Source of the DNA: Christensenella sp. UBA6880
Lineage (GTDB): Bacteria; Bacillota; Clostridia; Christensenellales; CAG-917
NCBI GenBank assembly: GCA_002449145.1
Contig: DKCG01000040.1
Location: 1 to 36,690, forward strand
Direction of reading: 5' to 3'
DNA length: 36,690 nt
Shown here: positions 17,101 to 25,119 of the stretch, piece by piece
Layout of the letters: each line of letters starts with the position of its first letter
How positions within the stretch are numbered: position 1 is the first letter of the stretch
The notes under the pieces: model-generated
Told to the model about the DNA's origin: nothing
Database searches by the model: none
What the model saw: the letters and a program-made list of their open reading frames with translations, nothing else
Made by a program: the position numbers and the translations under genes

Positions 17101-18503
17101 TTCCTGCGTCGTTCAACAAATCGACTTACAAATATGCTTGGACGATTTACGACGAAAAGGGCAGAGTGGAAAAGGTAAAGACGCGCAATATCCAGAGCTT
17201 CGGCGCAGGTGCGTTCTCGTCGATTCCGACTCTCACAGCGATAAACGTATCAGGTGACGGCGAAATCGTGTCCATTGACGGCGTCCTTTACGCAATTAAA
17301 CCCAACGGATACGAACTGTTGCAATATCCTGCCGGAAAGAGCGAAAAGTCTTTTAAAACCATAGATAAAACGATTGCAATCGGTGACAGTGCGTTTGAAG
17401 GAGTTGAAAAACTCGAAAGCATCGAACTTGTCTACACGGTCGGCACGATAGGAAGTTACGCATTCTATTCGAGCTCGGTGAAAAACTACACGTTTAACAG
17501 TGTGGAAGCACCGACGTTGATTGCAAAATACGTCGATACGACGGGAATGCAAACGAGCGACATCGTGTATTTGCTCTTTGCGCAAAGCACGACAAGCACG
17601 ACTATCGGAAGCACGATATACTACGCAAACTTCTTTGATTATGTGTCGAAACGCATTTATAAGGACTACTTCGATAAAGAGTTCTACGATGCGCCGGACT
17701 TCAAATTGACGATGACCATTCCTAAGAACGGAAAGGGTTATGATACGAACGTCTGGACAGAGTTTTTCAGCACTATCAACAAAACAAGTGCGATGCTTCC
17801 CGACGCAACGACGCATGTGGCAATCGACGCAATCGATAATATCGAATCCGTGATGACAAACGACGAAATTGCGGCGGCAAGCAGCATTGAAGCACTGAAA
17901 GCGGTTGTAAAAGCGGCGCAAGACGCAAGAAGGGCGTACAATGCAATCAATGACAAAGAACAAATCGCACTCATCGGCGAGCAAGAACAAAAACTTCTTG
18001 CGGCCGAAAAGGCGATAAGAGACGCAATGGCAAGACTCGGGCAACCGGTAGCACTCGTCGAAGTGAAGATAGCCTCGATCCCCAATAAGATAAGATACGT
18101 TGAGGGCGAGTCGTTTGATCCGACCGGTATGGTTGTCAAGGCTATATTCGCAGACGGCAGCGAAATAGTCGTCACGAACTATACGCTTGACAAAACGACG
18201 TTTGTGTACGGCGACGAAAAAGTGGTTGTGACATACGTTTACGACGGAAAAACTTACAACGTAGATTTGCTTGTCAACGTCGAACAAAAGACAACTCCGT
18301 CCAATCCCGACATGCCGAGTGACAACAAGGTCGAAAAAGACAACAAGGCAACGATTATAGCAGTCAGTGTGGTCGTTCCCGTAGTTGTGATTGCGGGCGT
18401 TGTAGCGGCGGTTCTTATCGTTCTGAAAAAGAAAAAATCCACAAAAAAAGTCGAAGATAGCGAAAAGAAAGACGACACGGCTGAAAATTCTGACGAAGAA
18501 TAA
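11115..18503 (+). CDS. Giant membrane-anchored subtilisin-like protease with PA domain and leucine-rich repeats
   Basis: I place the start at the ATG at 11115, because GGAGA (11105-11109) is then a correctly spaced ribosome site; an upstream GTG at 11103 overlaps it. The 2462-aa product has a signal peptide ending near ATAGQ. A subtilase (S8) domain follows with Asp215 (AILDTG), His284 (STHGTHVAG), Asn394 (VVAASN) and Ser637 (YSGTSMAAPN), so the catalytic triad is complete. A PA-like insert lies at about 480-595 (GTIALIKRGDNTFAEKV). Fn3-like beta regions and a Big_2-like domain (about 1275-1355) follow. About 28 BspA-type LRR_5 units (IGxxAFxxCxxLxxV) span about 1370-2140. A bacterial Ig-like domain lies at about 2310-2390. 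The end is a membrane span with KKKK and an acidic tail. No LPXTG sorting motif is present, so anchoring is by the span. It resembles lactocepin/C5a-peptidase-type proteases fused to an adhesion-type repeat array. Confidence 0.93.
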   Translation: MNKRTTETTHYSLVALICVLIVTFALGMGGVATAGQNATDSDAISGFTKVGNFDMETLRQQYFSQTTVQETTASYSGKRWVIVELEGDSLFTSYENSGYAYGDFTTYCNSDEAKLLKSNIESSHRSFLATLDDNCFDYTYKYSYSTLNNGVALKVDADTFNEIKELDDVKSVYYSESYAVPTVAVSNNANVYTTGIYDSSDLDYKGEGMVVAILDTGLDYSHEAFATMPTNPAWDKDYVAAKMAASTRFNAQATIDDVYYNAKVPFAYDYADDDSDVYPSYSTHGTHVAGIVAGKSDYVVNKDTDEHFVGVAPEAQLVICKVFTDNLDSDSLGGADTIDIIAAVSDCVELGVDVINMSLGSSAGFSDEKSDELINEVYNRVRAAGISLVVAASNDYSSGFGGGNGTNLASNPDSGTVGSPSTYGAALSVASINGQKATFVQANNDENQVAFITEASDANGNEYDFVDRLYKIAGKNKGETLNYKYVVVGGVGRATNYTAKIRRELQDKDGYDGTIALIKRGDNTFAEKVQNAMDNGADAVIIYNNLSGTIRMSLGDVNDPVPTCSIPMDAGKVFVEKADKGVGSIQINSEFKAGPFMSDFSSWGPTPDLQLKPEITAHGGEITSAVPGGYDVYSGTSMAAPNMAGAVALLRQYLKTANPTLTGVELNARVNQVLMSTATIALNDEGNPYSPRKQGAGLAGIADAINAESYITVKDKDGNVRDKAKVELYDDKLKTGIYEFEFTINNISGRAEEYDPIVYVMTETLASDNKTVAEKAYMLSDSTIEYFVDGNRHTGHIAVGANITTTVKVKITLSQAAREYLDKSFENGMYVEGFVSLKGVNTTKVTIGLPYLAFYGDWTAAPLFDYSTYELAESQKDTNVPAEDKLVASAADTKVIGMYFDDKYILQLGAYLYEMDDSDVKIYPEKEKAAVSMFDNKGQRTIYEVYMVYAGLLRGAAYMNVEIKDAATGQVIYTERQENISKSYAAGGSNRAAAITLEIKPSEWNLLNNGTYYVSLKGELDYPGGENPKRNSFDFQFTVDYEEPQMLDYRIRYESYTENKKTKYRIYMDVDVIDNQFVQDVMPCYVKTEKGQNTLTLLTEHPIPVYGGQGQKSTVSFDITDIYDDYIKTGKMYIAVEDYAMNQSTYIVNAKAGLDYPESVTVGDPDGRLVNTKEESEYPIYELEIKQNELFSPTITTLPDASMSQTLSWYVAKGSSVVAVNNEEIFGLSQGKATIYLKDGDDSDSVTYARVDVIVTEEKLSEPVADKIVFPTLLNGSGYAVNADKEDLDLNPGQTLQIVASMSPWYIQNVEFTWSSTNPQVVEIDNLGNVTAKAKGTAYVEAKASGTRLSKKLKIVVGDYYRILNYTLYDYYGGEECVIPEDKNVMYIDEECFWYNTNLKRVVLPSTLTEIPKTAFKGCTNLEEVVIPSQCIVIGESAFEGCTKLKTVKFGMFTDRDHNVSDTYHGAITLGRNAFAKCTSLTTIENPQRITTAGDGAFSNCTSLESIDISELRVTGSDVFANCTKLANVNTSKYTNIGTNMFAGCTALKSFVFKGSYLKEGAFNGCSGLTSFTFEPEDEFLGIGNYALAGVKIQKITLPDGTYSIGESAFEGCSSLKEVVLDANTIIIGGKLTPFANCEKFGKFSINGESANYSVGNGSTVKDAGVLYNKNKTQIVSVPTAKTDFELLSSVVSIADGAFAGCKAISTLNISGVSEIGKYAFAGSTVKSVKFGNIIALPEGVFANCSRLTDVNGIGGVLSVEAYAFKGTTALRSISLASATSIGDYAFQNSGVTEMTATNVESIGNNAFASSKLTVANFERATSIGDRAFAVCNNLTSAKFGGVSKMGKEVFVSSSALTNVTFGQGTKVVGAYAFYSSSARDNLINVVIPDGIESIGEFAFYNCTELSTVNVTGAKTIGNYAFYNCSSLTKASLGTAKTIGKGAFASTGLTSADLTSAVEIDAYAFMSAPLERVNLGAVQFIGDYAFANTALTTVTLPASFNKSTYKYAWTIYDEKGRVEKVKTRNIQSFGAGAFSSIPTLTAINVSGDGEIVSIDGVLYAIKPNGYELLQYPAGKSEKSFKTIDKTIAIGDSAFEGVEKLESIELVYTVGTIGSYAFYSSSVKNYTFNSVEAPTLIAKYVDTTGMQTSDIVYLLFAQSTTSTTIGSTIYYANFFDYVSKRIYKDYFDKEFYDAPDFKLTMTIPKNGKGYDTNVWTEFFSTINKTSAMLPDATTHVAIDAIDNIESVMTNDEIAAASSIEALKAVVKAAQDARRAYNAINDKEQIALIGEQEQKLLAAEKAIRDAMARLGQPVALVEVKIASIPNKIRYVEGESFDPTGMVVKAIFADGSEIVVTNYTLDKTTFVYGDEKVVVTYVYDGKTYNVDLLVNVEQKTTPSNPDMPSDNKVEKDNKATIIAVSVVVPVVVIAGVVAAVLIVLKKKKSTKKVEDSEKKDDTAENSDEE

Positions 18504-18518
18504 CAAAAAAAATATTCG

Positions 18519-18546
18519 CTCGTCCGAGCAAAAACGCGAGGACGAG
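18519..18546 (+). other. Hairpin after the protease gene without a T-tract
   Basis: CTCGTCC (18519-18525) pairs with GGACGAG (18540-18546) around a 14-base loop, 16 bp beyond the protease stop. No run of T follows, so it is not a convincing terminator, and no clear promoter is visible before the next gene. Transcription may continue into the lipoprotein and opp genes. Confidence 0.5.
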
Positions 18547-18593
18547 TGAGAACAAATAAGGATATATATTATTATCCTAAAACGAGTATAAAA

Positions 18594-19703
18594 ATGAAAA
18601 CAAAAAGAAGTTTACTGTTAGCTTGCGCATTTGTTGTATCGGTGCTTTGCATCGTGCTTTGTGCGTGCAACGATTCGCAAGCAAAACCCAACTATGACTA
18701 TCTTGTCACGTTTGACTACAACGTCGGTACGCTTGACGCAAACTGTCAGACGCAATATCTCGGCGTGAAAGCAAATTCGCTCGTCGGGCTCAAACCCGGC
18801 TCGCGTGAAGATTTCAAGCAGTATGAAGCGTCGGGATATTATCTCGAAGGCTGGTATCTTCCCGAAAAGGACACCGACGGCAATGTCGTGATCGACGAAG
18901 AAACCCAAATGGTAAAACTTGCAACGAAATGGAATTTCGAGACGATGCGCGTCAATTCAGATATGACGCTGTATGCAAGATTGTTGCGCGTTCCTACGAT
19001 GACGTTCGTCGATATAGTGACCGGTGAAGAAGTTAAGAGAGAAAACGGTACGCCTGAAATGAGCAAAGAAAGACCGTCAAGCGTCGCCGCACCTGAAAAA
19101 GACGGATATACGCTTTACGAATATTATACAAATGCGGACGGAAGCGAAACTTTTGGGTGGCCATATGTTTTCGGAACGGAAGACGTGACCGTTTACGTCA
19201 AGTTTATCGAAGGCACGTGGTATATCGCAAAGACGGAAGAGCAGTTCTCGGCAGGATTGAGTTCGAACGAAAACATTTATCTCGATTGCGATCTTAATTT
19301 CACAGGTAAAACGTGGCGGTATGCGGGATTTAACGGCAAAATAAACGGCAACGGACATACGATAAAAGGTATCACTGTTACGAGAAACTGCAACAAGTAC
19401 ACACTCGGTGCGGGAATCTTCGGCACGCTCGGTGCAAAAGCGAACATTTATAATCTTATTATCAAAGACGCAACCGTGAATTTTAACGTTAAACTCGATA
19501 ACGGCGAATTCATGGGCGGATTTTTCGCATACGAAGCGAAAGAAGGCGCACAGATCAGCAACGTAAAAATCGTAAACGGAACACTTAATTGCTATTTCGG
19601 TTCAAACAAAACATCGACTGCGTACAAATGGATCGCAAAAGATTCGTCAACAACGACCGATTGCGACTATTCGGGCGTTACGATAACGGGAACAGAAAAC
19701 TGA
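18594..19703 (+). CDS. Lipoprotein with InlB-type repeats and a beta-helix-like C-terminus
   Basis: The ATG at 18594 gives a perfect lipoprotein signal (MKTKRSLLLACAF..., lipobox Leu22-Cys-Ala-Cys25). An in-frame GTG at 18546 would add 16 residues in front of it and is unlikely. The 369-aa product has two Listeria-Bacteroides/InlB-B-like segments (about residues 34-90, with GYYLEGWY, and 125-190, with GYTLYEYYTNADGS). Residues 195-365 resemble GLUG-type right-handed beta-helix proteins (FNGKINGNGHTIKGITV, then GIFGTLGAKANIYNLIIKDA). The ribosome site is weak for this start. The gene is 59 bp before oppA and probably cotranscribed. A role in peptide or polysaccharide binding at the surface is inference. 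Confidence 0.82.
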   Translation: MKTKRSLLLACAFVVSVLCIVLCACNDSQAKPNYDYLVTFDYNVGTLDANCQTQYLGVKANSLVGLKPGSREDFKQYEASGYYLEGWYLPEKDTDGNVVIDEETQMVKLATKWNFETMRVNSDMTLYARLLRVPTMTFVDIVTGEEVKRENGTPEMSKERPSSVAAPEKDGYTLYEYYTNADGSETFGWPYVFGTEDVTVYVKFIEGTWYIAKTEEQFSAGLSSNENIYLDCDLNFTGKTWRYAGFNGKINGNGHTIKGITVTRNCNKYTLGAGIFGTLGAKANIYNLIIKDATVNFNVKLDNGEFMGGFFAYEAKEGAQISNVKIVNGTLNCYFGSNKTSTAYKWIAKDSSTTTDCDYSGVTITGTEN

Positions 19704-19762
19704 ATTTCCAAATATAGATCAACCAAATACAAAAAATATTTACTTACATATAAGGAGACAAC

Positions 19763-22345
19763 ATGAAAAACGCAAAGAAAATCACGACAATCGTTCTCAT
19801 TGCGGCAATGATCATTATCGTAGTGACATCTCTTGCCGCATGCAACGATAAAGACGGCCAGAGTTACGATCCCGAAACTCGTCCGTTTGCAATGAGTATC
19901 TCAACGCCGGACGGCGTTTTCAACCCATTTTTCTCGACATCGGCATATGACTCTTCAATCGTAAGCATGACACAAATCGGCATGCTCAATACCGATGCGA
20001 AGGGCAATATCACCTGCGGTGACGATGAGCCGACCGTGACAAAGGATTACACAATTTTGGAAAGCGAAGAAGGCGGAAAGAAATACACCACTTACGAATT
20101 TCTTATCAAGAACGGCATAAAGTTTTCCGATGGCCACGACCTTACGATAAAAGACGTTTTGTTCAATCTTTACGTCTATCTCGATCCGTCTTACACCGGT
20201 TCTGCGACTATCTATTCAACGGATATCGTCGGTCTTAAGAATTATCGTCAACAACAACAAACGACGAGCGATTCCACTGCATTCGAAGAGCAATTCGTAT
20301 CCGATGCAAACGTCCGTATCGACGACCTTATCGATTATGTAAAGTTCAAATATACGGGAACAAAGGCAGATGATCGACCGTCAGATCGTTGGAGCGATGA
20401 AGAAAAGGTTCAACTCGAAAAAGATTTCAAGTATGTAGCCGAGACTTTCCAAAAGGAACTTACTACGGACTGGAACAACGTGGACCTTGAGACTTACAAG
20501 AAAGATTCTGAATTTACCGATGCATGGCAAGTGTTTATGCTCAACGACGGCGGAATGAACGAACTTTTGCTCGAAGATCCTCAAAAACCCGGTCACAAAT
20601 ACAAAGATGACAACGGAAACTACAAACTTGACAAAGCGGCTGCAGACGAATTTTACAACGATTCCATTTTGCCTTATGTCGAAGAACACAGCGAAATGAA
20701 CAAGGAAGATGCAATAAAAGAATACTGCATCAGCAGCGTTTTCACCGCATATTTCAAAACGAATGCAAGCGGACAACTCGACATCACGAAAACTTCCGCA
20801 AGCAACTTTGAAACTATTGTCAAATACTGGCAAACCGCATCTACGGTGCTCGATCAATTCACCGCAGAAGCAAAAAGCAACTACTTCAAGGGCAGCACGA
20901 AGGTCGTGCCGAATATCACGGGTATCACCACTCACAAAGTGACCAACTTCAACGGTAAATCTCTCGGTGAAGAATACGACGTGCTTTCTATCAAGATCAA
21001 CGACGTAGACCCGAAGGCAATCTACAACTTTGCGTTTACAGTTGCCCCGATGCACTATTATTCCGGCACGTGGCATGGCAAAGATTATGTTGCGGCATTC
21101 AACGGCACGACGGAATTCGGTCTCGAATTCGGCGAAATCACCTTCATGAACGAAGTCATCAATGCTTCTGACAAGGTTGGCCTTCCTGTCGGCGCAGGCA
21201 CATACAAAGCGTCCAATGCAAGCGGCAGCGGCGAAGTTACCAGTGACACGTTCTTCAACAACAATATGGTATATTACGAGCGCAATACGTATTTTGAAAC
21301 GCTCGGCAGCGGCATCAGTAATGCAAAAATCAAATATGTCCGCTACAAAGTCGTTGAAAGCGACCAAATCATCAATGCATTGACAAACGGCGATATCGAC
21401 TTCGGTGAACCCAGTGCGACTCAGCCCAACATTTCAGCTGTTAAGAATGCAGGTCTCGGTCACGTTGAAATCGCAACCAGCGGTTACGGATATGTCGGAA
21501 TCAACCCGAGATTCGTTCCGAACATCAACGTTAGAAGAGCAATCATCAAAGCGATGAATACGTCTCTTATCACGGAAAACTACTATCAGGGCGGACTTGC
21601 CGAAATCATTTATCGTCCTATGTCCAAAACAAACTGGGCATATCCGCAAGATGCGACGATCTACAAGAAAGGAAATCTCACGTATGCATACGATAAAACG
21701 GGATTGGAAATCAAGGCTCTTATCGAAGACGCAGGGTACACGTTCAATGGCACGTGCTATGAAAAATACATCGACGGCTTTGGCACCGACACGCTTAACT
21801 ACAAACTTACAATTGCGGGCGGTTCTACCGATCACCCGGCATACTCGATGTTCCTTAATGCTGCAAAGATTCTCAACAGCGTCGGATTCGACGTCAAAGT
21901 TGTGACTTCGCAAACCGCACTCAGCGATTTGTCTGCAGGTAAGCTCGCAATTTGGGCGGCAGCGTGGTCTTCCACTATCGACCCCGATATGTATCAAGTC
22001 TACCACATGGATTCACAAGCAAGTTCAACGAGCAACTGGGGCTATAAGCAAATAAAGGCAGGAAAGAATACCGAAGCCTATGCAGAAGAATACCAGATCA
22101 TTACGGATCTTTCTGCGCTCATTGACCAAGGTCGTTCCACTACCAACCTGAACGAAAGGAAGGCTATCTATGCAAAAGCACTCGACAAGGTTATGGAATT
22201 TGCAGTGGAAATGCCGACTTATCAAAGAAACGATATGTCCGCATACAACAAGAACGTGCTTGACGAAAGCACGATGACTCCCGCAAGCGAACGCTCTCCA
22301 TACAACGGATTGCTTTCAAGGCTTTGGGAACTGAACTACAGATAA
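19763..22345 (+). CDS. oppA: Oligopeptide ABC transporter substrate-binding lipoprotein, enlarged
   Basis: This 860-aa lipoprotein (lipobox Leu24-Ala-Ala-Cys27) belongs to the family 5 solute-binding proteins. Family features include FLIKNGIKFSDGHDLTIKDV near residue 120, the LTNGDIDFG segment, VGINPRFVPNINVRRAI and the C-terminal lobe. It should capture peptides outside the membrane and deliver them to OppBC. It is about 300 residues longer than typical OppA. The extra sequence lies mainly between about residues 160 and 395, is highly charged (DRPSDRWSDEEKVQLEKDF, KDDNGNYKLDKAAADEF) and is absent from the canonical fold. AAGGAG sits six bases before the ATG. It is the first of five genes in opp order. 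Confidence 0.93.
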   Translation: MKNAKKITTIVLIAAMIIIVVTSLAACNDKDGQSYDPETRPFAMSISTPDGVFNPFFSTSAYDSSIVSMTQIGMLNTDAKGNITCGDDEPTVTKDYTILESEEGGKKYTTYEFLIKNGIKFSDGHDLTIKDVLFNLYVYLDPSYTGSATIYSTDIVGLKNYRQQQQTTSDSTAFEEQFVSDANVRIDDLIDYVKFKYTGTKADDRPSDRWSDEEKVQLEKDFKYVAETFQKELTTDWNNVDLETYKKDSEFTDAWQVFMLNDGGMNELLLEDPQKPGHKYKDDNGNYKLDKAAADEFYNDSILPYVEEHSEMNKEDAIKEYCISSVFTAYFKTNASGQLDITKTSASNFETIVKYWQTASTVLDQFTAEAKSNYFKGSTKVVPNITGITTHKVTNFNGKSLGEEYDVLSIKINDVDPKAIYNFAFTVAPMHYYSGTWHGKDYVAAFNGTTEFGLEFGEITFMNEVINASDKVGLPVGAGTYKASNASGSGEVTSDTFFNNNMVYYERNTYFETLGSGISNAKIKYVRYKVVESDQIINALTNGDIDFGEPSATQPNISAVKNAGLGHVEIATSGYGYVGINPRFVPNINVRRAIIKAMNTSLITENYYQGGLAEIIYRPMSKTNWAYPQDATIYKKGNLTYAYDKTGLEIKALIEDAGYTFNGTCYEKYIDGFGTDTLNYKLTIAGGSTDHPAYSMFLNAAKILNSVGFDVKVVTSQTALSDLSAGKLAIWAAAWSSTIDPDMYQVYHMDSQASSTSNWGYKQIKAGKNTEAYAEEYQIITDLSALIDQGRSTTNLNERKAIYAKALDKVMEFAVEMPTYQRNDMSAYNKNVLDESTMTPASERSPYNGLLSRLWELNYR

Positions 22346-22356
22346 AATCTAAAAAC

Positions 22357-22422
22357 GCACCTAACGGTGCAAGGAACAACCTCAATTAAACCGATACCGT
22401 CGGGTATGAAAATGCCCGACGG
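22357..22422 (+). other. Two hairpins between oppA and oppB
   Basis: GCACC-taac-GGTGC (22357-22370) and a GC-rich 8-bp stem CCGTCGGG/CCCGACGG (22397-22404 with 22415-22422) lie in the 97-bp gap after oppA. Neither is followed by a T-tract. Such hairpins after binding-protein genes can stabilise the upstream mRNA and lower expression of the permease genes. Confidence 0.65.
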
Positions 22423-22442
22423 AAATATAGGAAACAGCTTAT

Positions 22443-23906
22443 ATGGATACGTTAAAATACATAGTCAAAAGACTGCTTCTGTCGGTGGTGATACTATTTG
22501 GTGTGTCCGTTATTATATATTCGTTGGCACGTATGATGCCGACTGACTACGTTGACAATCAGTACTCGTCGGCGGTGCAACAGGGCACTATGCAACAAGA
22601 AGACGTCGACCGAATCAAAGAATTGTACGGTCTTGCCATGCCAGATGCTTATTTGCATCTAACGGTTGGCGAAAACAGTCAGTTCGCGGGAGAAACTTTC
22701 ACAAAAAACACCAAAGAAGTCACTTACGATGAAGATATATCGCTCGGCATCAAGAGCTATAACTCTTGGTACGAGGGGTCTTTTGACGGCAGCAAAAACA
22801 CGCGCGTCATAATAAAAGCGGACACTGACGAAGACGGCAAGTATCTCAATACCGGCACGTTCAGTATCTGCAAGGTTACAAGTCGCGGTGCAAAGACGGA
22901 CGAAGCGACAGGCTCGGAAGAGGCTGCCGAGAATTCCATGATTACGCTTGATGAAATCATCACGCCAGTAGAGAGCGGCACTTACGTCGTCAATGAAACC
23001 GAAGGAATGGACAATCGCACGATCCGTAACATGACGTTTACGCTTTCGAGCGGCGAAGTCGTGACGGTTAATATGTCCTATAAGGTCGCAACGGGCGGCG
23101 ACAAGTTCGTTGCAATCATCAAAGGATATTTCAACTGGCTTGGGAATCTTCTCAAAGGCGACCTCGGCATGTCATTCAAATACAAGAGACCTGTTTCGGA
23201 TGTCATTCTTCAGAATATGGGTATTTCCTTTGCGATTGCATTTATCGCAACGATTTTGCAATTCGCAATCGCAATCCCGCTCGGCATTAAGGCGGCGACT
23301 CATCAATACGGCTTTATTGACTATTCCGTCACGGTGCTTGCGATGATGGGCATAAGCCTTCCGACATTCTTCCTTGCGGCTCTTGCGATTCGTTTGTTTG
23401 CTGTTCAGCTTGGTTGGTTCGAGGTCGGCGGTATCGCATCTGCATCGTTGCCTATGGACGCATCTTGGATAGTGAGACTTGGCGATACACTGTGGCACAT
23501 GGTATTGCCTATGGCAGTTCTCGTTATCCTTTCAATCGGTTCGCTTATGCGTTATACGCGAACAAACACGCTCGAAGCACTCAACGCCGACTATGTGCGT
23601 ACTGCAAGAGCAAAAGGCCTCAGTGAAAGAAAAGTCGTTTACAAACACGTATTCAGAAACACAATGATTCCGCTCGTCACTATGATGGCAGGCATTTTGC
23701 CGAGTCTGTTCGGCGGAGCAATGATAACGGAAACCGTATTCAGTATCCCCGGTATCGGTAAACTTGCATACGATGCCCTCGTCGTGGCGGATATACCGTT
23801 TATTATGGGATACAATATGTTTATTGCAATATTGACGGTCATAGGTACGCTGTTTAGCGACCTGATGTATGCAATAGTCGACCCGCGCGTCAAGATAGGA
23901 AAATAG
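22443..23906 (+). CDS. oppB: Oligopeptide ABC transporter permease with large extracellular insert
   Basis: This 487-aa protein is an OppB/DppB-type permease that forms half of the membrane channel. TM1 is at about residues 10-32. The transporter core resumes at FNWLGNLLKGDLGMSF (about 230) and contains the EAA loop YVRTARAKGLSERKVVYKHV (384-403), which contacts the ATPases. It ends with the expected AIVDPRVKIG. Canonical OppB is about 306 aa. The extra length is an insert from about residue 65 to 222, between TM1 and TM2, hence outside the cell. The insert is beta-rich and polar with no family I recognise. The ribosome site is AGGAAA, eight bases upstream. The oppC gene starts nine bases after its stop. 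Confidence 0.93.
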   Translation: MDTLKYIVKRLLLSVVILFGVSVIIYSLARMMPTDYVDNQYSSAVQQGTMQQEDVDRIKELYGLAMPDAYLHLTVGENSQFAGETFTKNTKEVTYDEDISLGIKSYNSWYEGSFDGSKNTRVIIKADTDEDGKYLNTGTFSICKVTSRGAKTDEATGSEEAAENSMITLDEIITPVESGTYVVNETEGMDNRTIRNMTFTLSSGEVVTVNMSYKVATGGDKFVAIIKGYFNWLGNLLKGDLGMSFKYKRPVSDVILQNMGISFAIAFIATILQFAIAIPLGIKAATHQYGFIDYSVTVLAMMGISLPTFFLAALAIRLFAVQLGWFEVGGIASASLPMDASWIVRLGDTLWHMVLPMAVLVILSIGSLMRYTRTNTLEALNADYVRTARAKGLSERKVVYKHVFRNTMIPLVTMMAGILPSLFGGAMITETVFSIPGIGKLAYDALVVADIPFIMGYNMFIAILTVIGTLFSDLMYAIVDPRVKIGK

Positions 23907-23915
23907 GAGGGGAGT

Positions 23916-25115
23916 ATGGACGAAATAAAAGACGAAATTATAGTCGGCAATCCGACAGAAACTCTGCTTGACGAACAAAACGACGTTGTGAACGCAATCG
24001 AAAACAATGAGAACGCGCAAAACGTCGATATTGCCGAAAACGATGTCGAAAGTGCGCAGGAAGTAAGCAAAGAAAACGAAGAAAACATTGAAAACGCTCA
24101 AGGCGAGGACAATGAAGAAGAAAGTGTCGAAGAAAGAACATCGAGAACACTCAGCCCCGGAAGAATCGTCCTTAAAAGATTCTTCAGATCCAAACTTTCG
24201 ATAACGGGACTCGTGATGCTCATTTGTTTGTTTGCGTTTTCATTTATCGGACCGCTTTTTTCCAATCTTCCGTTCATATGGGGGGAAAGGGAAGCGGACG
24301 ATACAAAGAAGGTCAAAGAAACGTACTACACCGAAGTGTCAGCACCCGATTACGGCGAAGACACCGTGTATATCGTCACTTATTCCGAACCGACCAACTA
24401 TCTCAAACCGTCCAAAGAGCACTTGCTCGGCACCGATGACAAGGGCTTTGACGTGTTTTCCCGTCTTATGTACGGCGGAAGAGTGTCTCTCACGGTGGGC
24501 TTTGTCGTTATTATCCTTGAAACGATAATCGGCGTGTTCCTTGGCGGCTTGGCAGGTTATTTCGGAAAGTGGATAGACCAAGTCATAATGCGTATAGTCG
24601 ATATTTTCAACTGCGTGCCGACAATGCCTATGCTGATGATCGTAGGCGTTGCGCTCGATGCGCAAGATGTTACGGGGCCTGCAAAACTCTACATATTGAT
24701 GGCAATGATGACGCTGTTCGGCTGGGCAGGCACGGCAAGACTTGTCAGAGGACAAATATTGTCTTTGAGAGAGCAAGACTTTATGTTGAGCGCAGAGGCA
24801 AGCGGTCTTCCCGCAAGCAGAAAAATATTCAAGCACCTTATCCCTAACGTTATGCCGCAACTCATCGTGTCGATGACGCTCGGCCTTGGCGGAATCATTT
24901 TGACGGAAGCGACGCTCGGCTATCTCGGCATCGGACTTCCCGCCGAATACGCAACGTGGGGCAATATGATAAACGCTGCCGCAAACAATACAGCACTTCG
25001 TTTGTATCCGAATCTTTGGATTTCACCGGGTATTTGCATAGTGCTTGCGGTGCTTGCATTCAACTTCGTCGGCGACGGTTTGCGCGACGCATTCGACCCG
25101 AAGGCAAGGAGATAA
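23916..25115 (+). CDS. oppC: Oligopeptide ABC transporter permease with acidic N-terminal extension
   Basis: This 399-aa protein is an OppC/DppC-type permease. The core starts at RIVLKRFFRSKLSITGLVML (about 83) and includes the family motif LLGTDDKGFDVFSRLMYGGR (170-189). The EAA loop is SAEASGLPASRKIFKHLIPN (292-311), and the end is FVGDGLRDAFDPKARR. The first 75 residues are an Asp/Glu/Asn-rich cytoplasmic extension (e.g. ENDVESAQEVSKENEENIEN), longer than usual. The periplasm-equivalent loop before the GTDD motif is also extended, by about 40 residues. TAGGAGG precedes the ATG. It is translationally close to oppB (9-bp gap) and oppD (4-bp gap). Confidence 0.92.
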   Translation: MDEIKDEIIVGNPTETLLDEQNDVVNAIENNENAQNVDIAENDVESAQEVSKENEENIENAQGEDNEEESVEERTSRTLSPGRIVLKRFFRSKLSITGLVMLICLFAFSFIGPLFSNLPFIWGEREADDTKKVKETYYTEVSAPDYGEDTVYIVTYSEPTNYLKPSKEHLLGTDDKGFDVFSRLMYGGRVSLTVGFVVIILETIIGVFLGGLAGYFGKWIDQVIMRIVDIFNCVPTMPMLMIVGVALDAQDVTGPAKLYILMAMMTLFGWAGTARLVRGQILSLREQDFMLSAEASGLPASRKIFKHLIPNVMPQLIVSMTLGLGGIILTEATLGYLGIGLPAEYATWGNMINAAANNTALRLYPNLWISPGICIVLAVLAFNFVGDGLRDAFDPKARR

Positions 25116-25119
25116 TGTT

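Noticed and set aside
17250..18506. 418-codon minus-strand frame
   Set aside because: It is antisense to the C-terminal part of the giant protease. The Cys/Arg/Val-rich product is the usual mirror of a Lys/Asp/Ala-coding strand.
20381..21367. 328-codon minus-strand frame
   Set aside because: It is antisense to oppA and has no ribosome site or recognisable domain.
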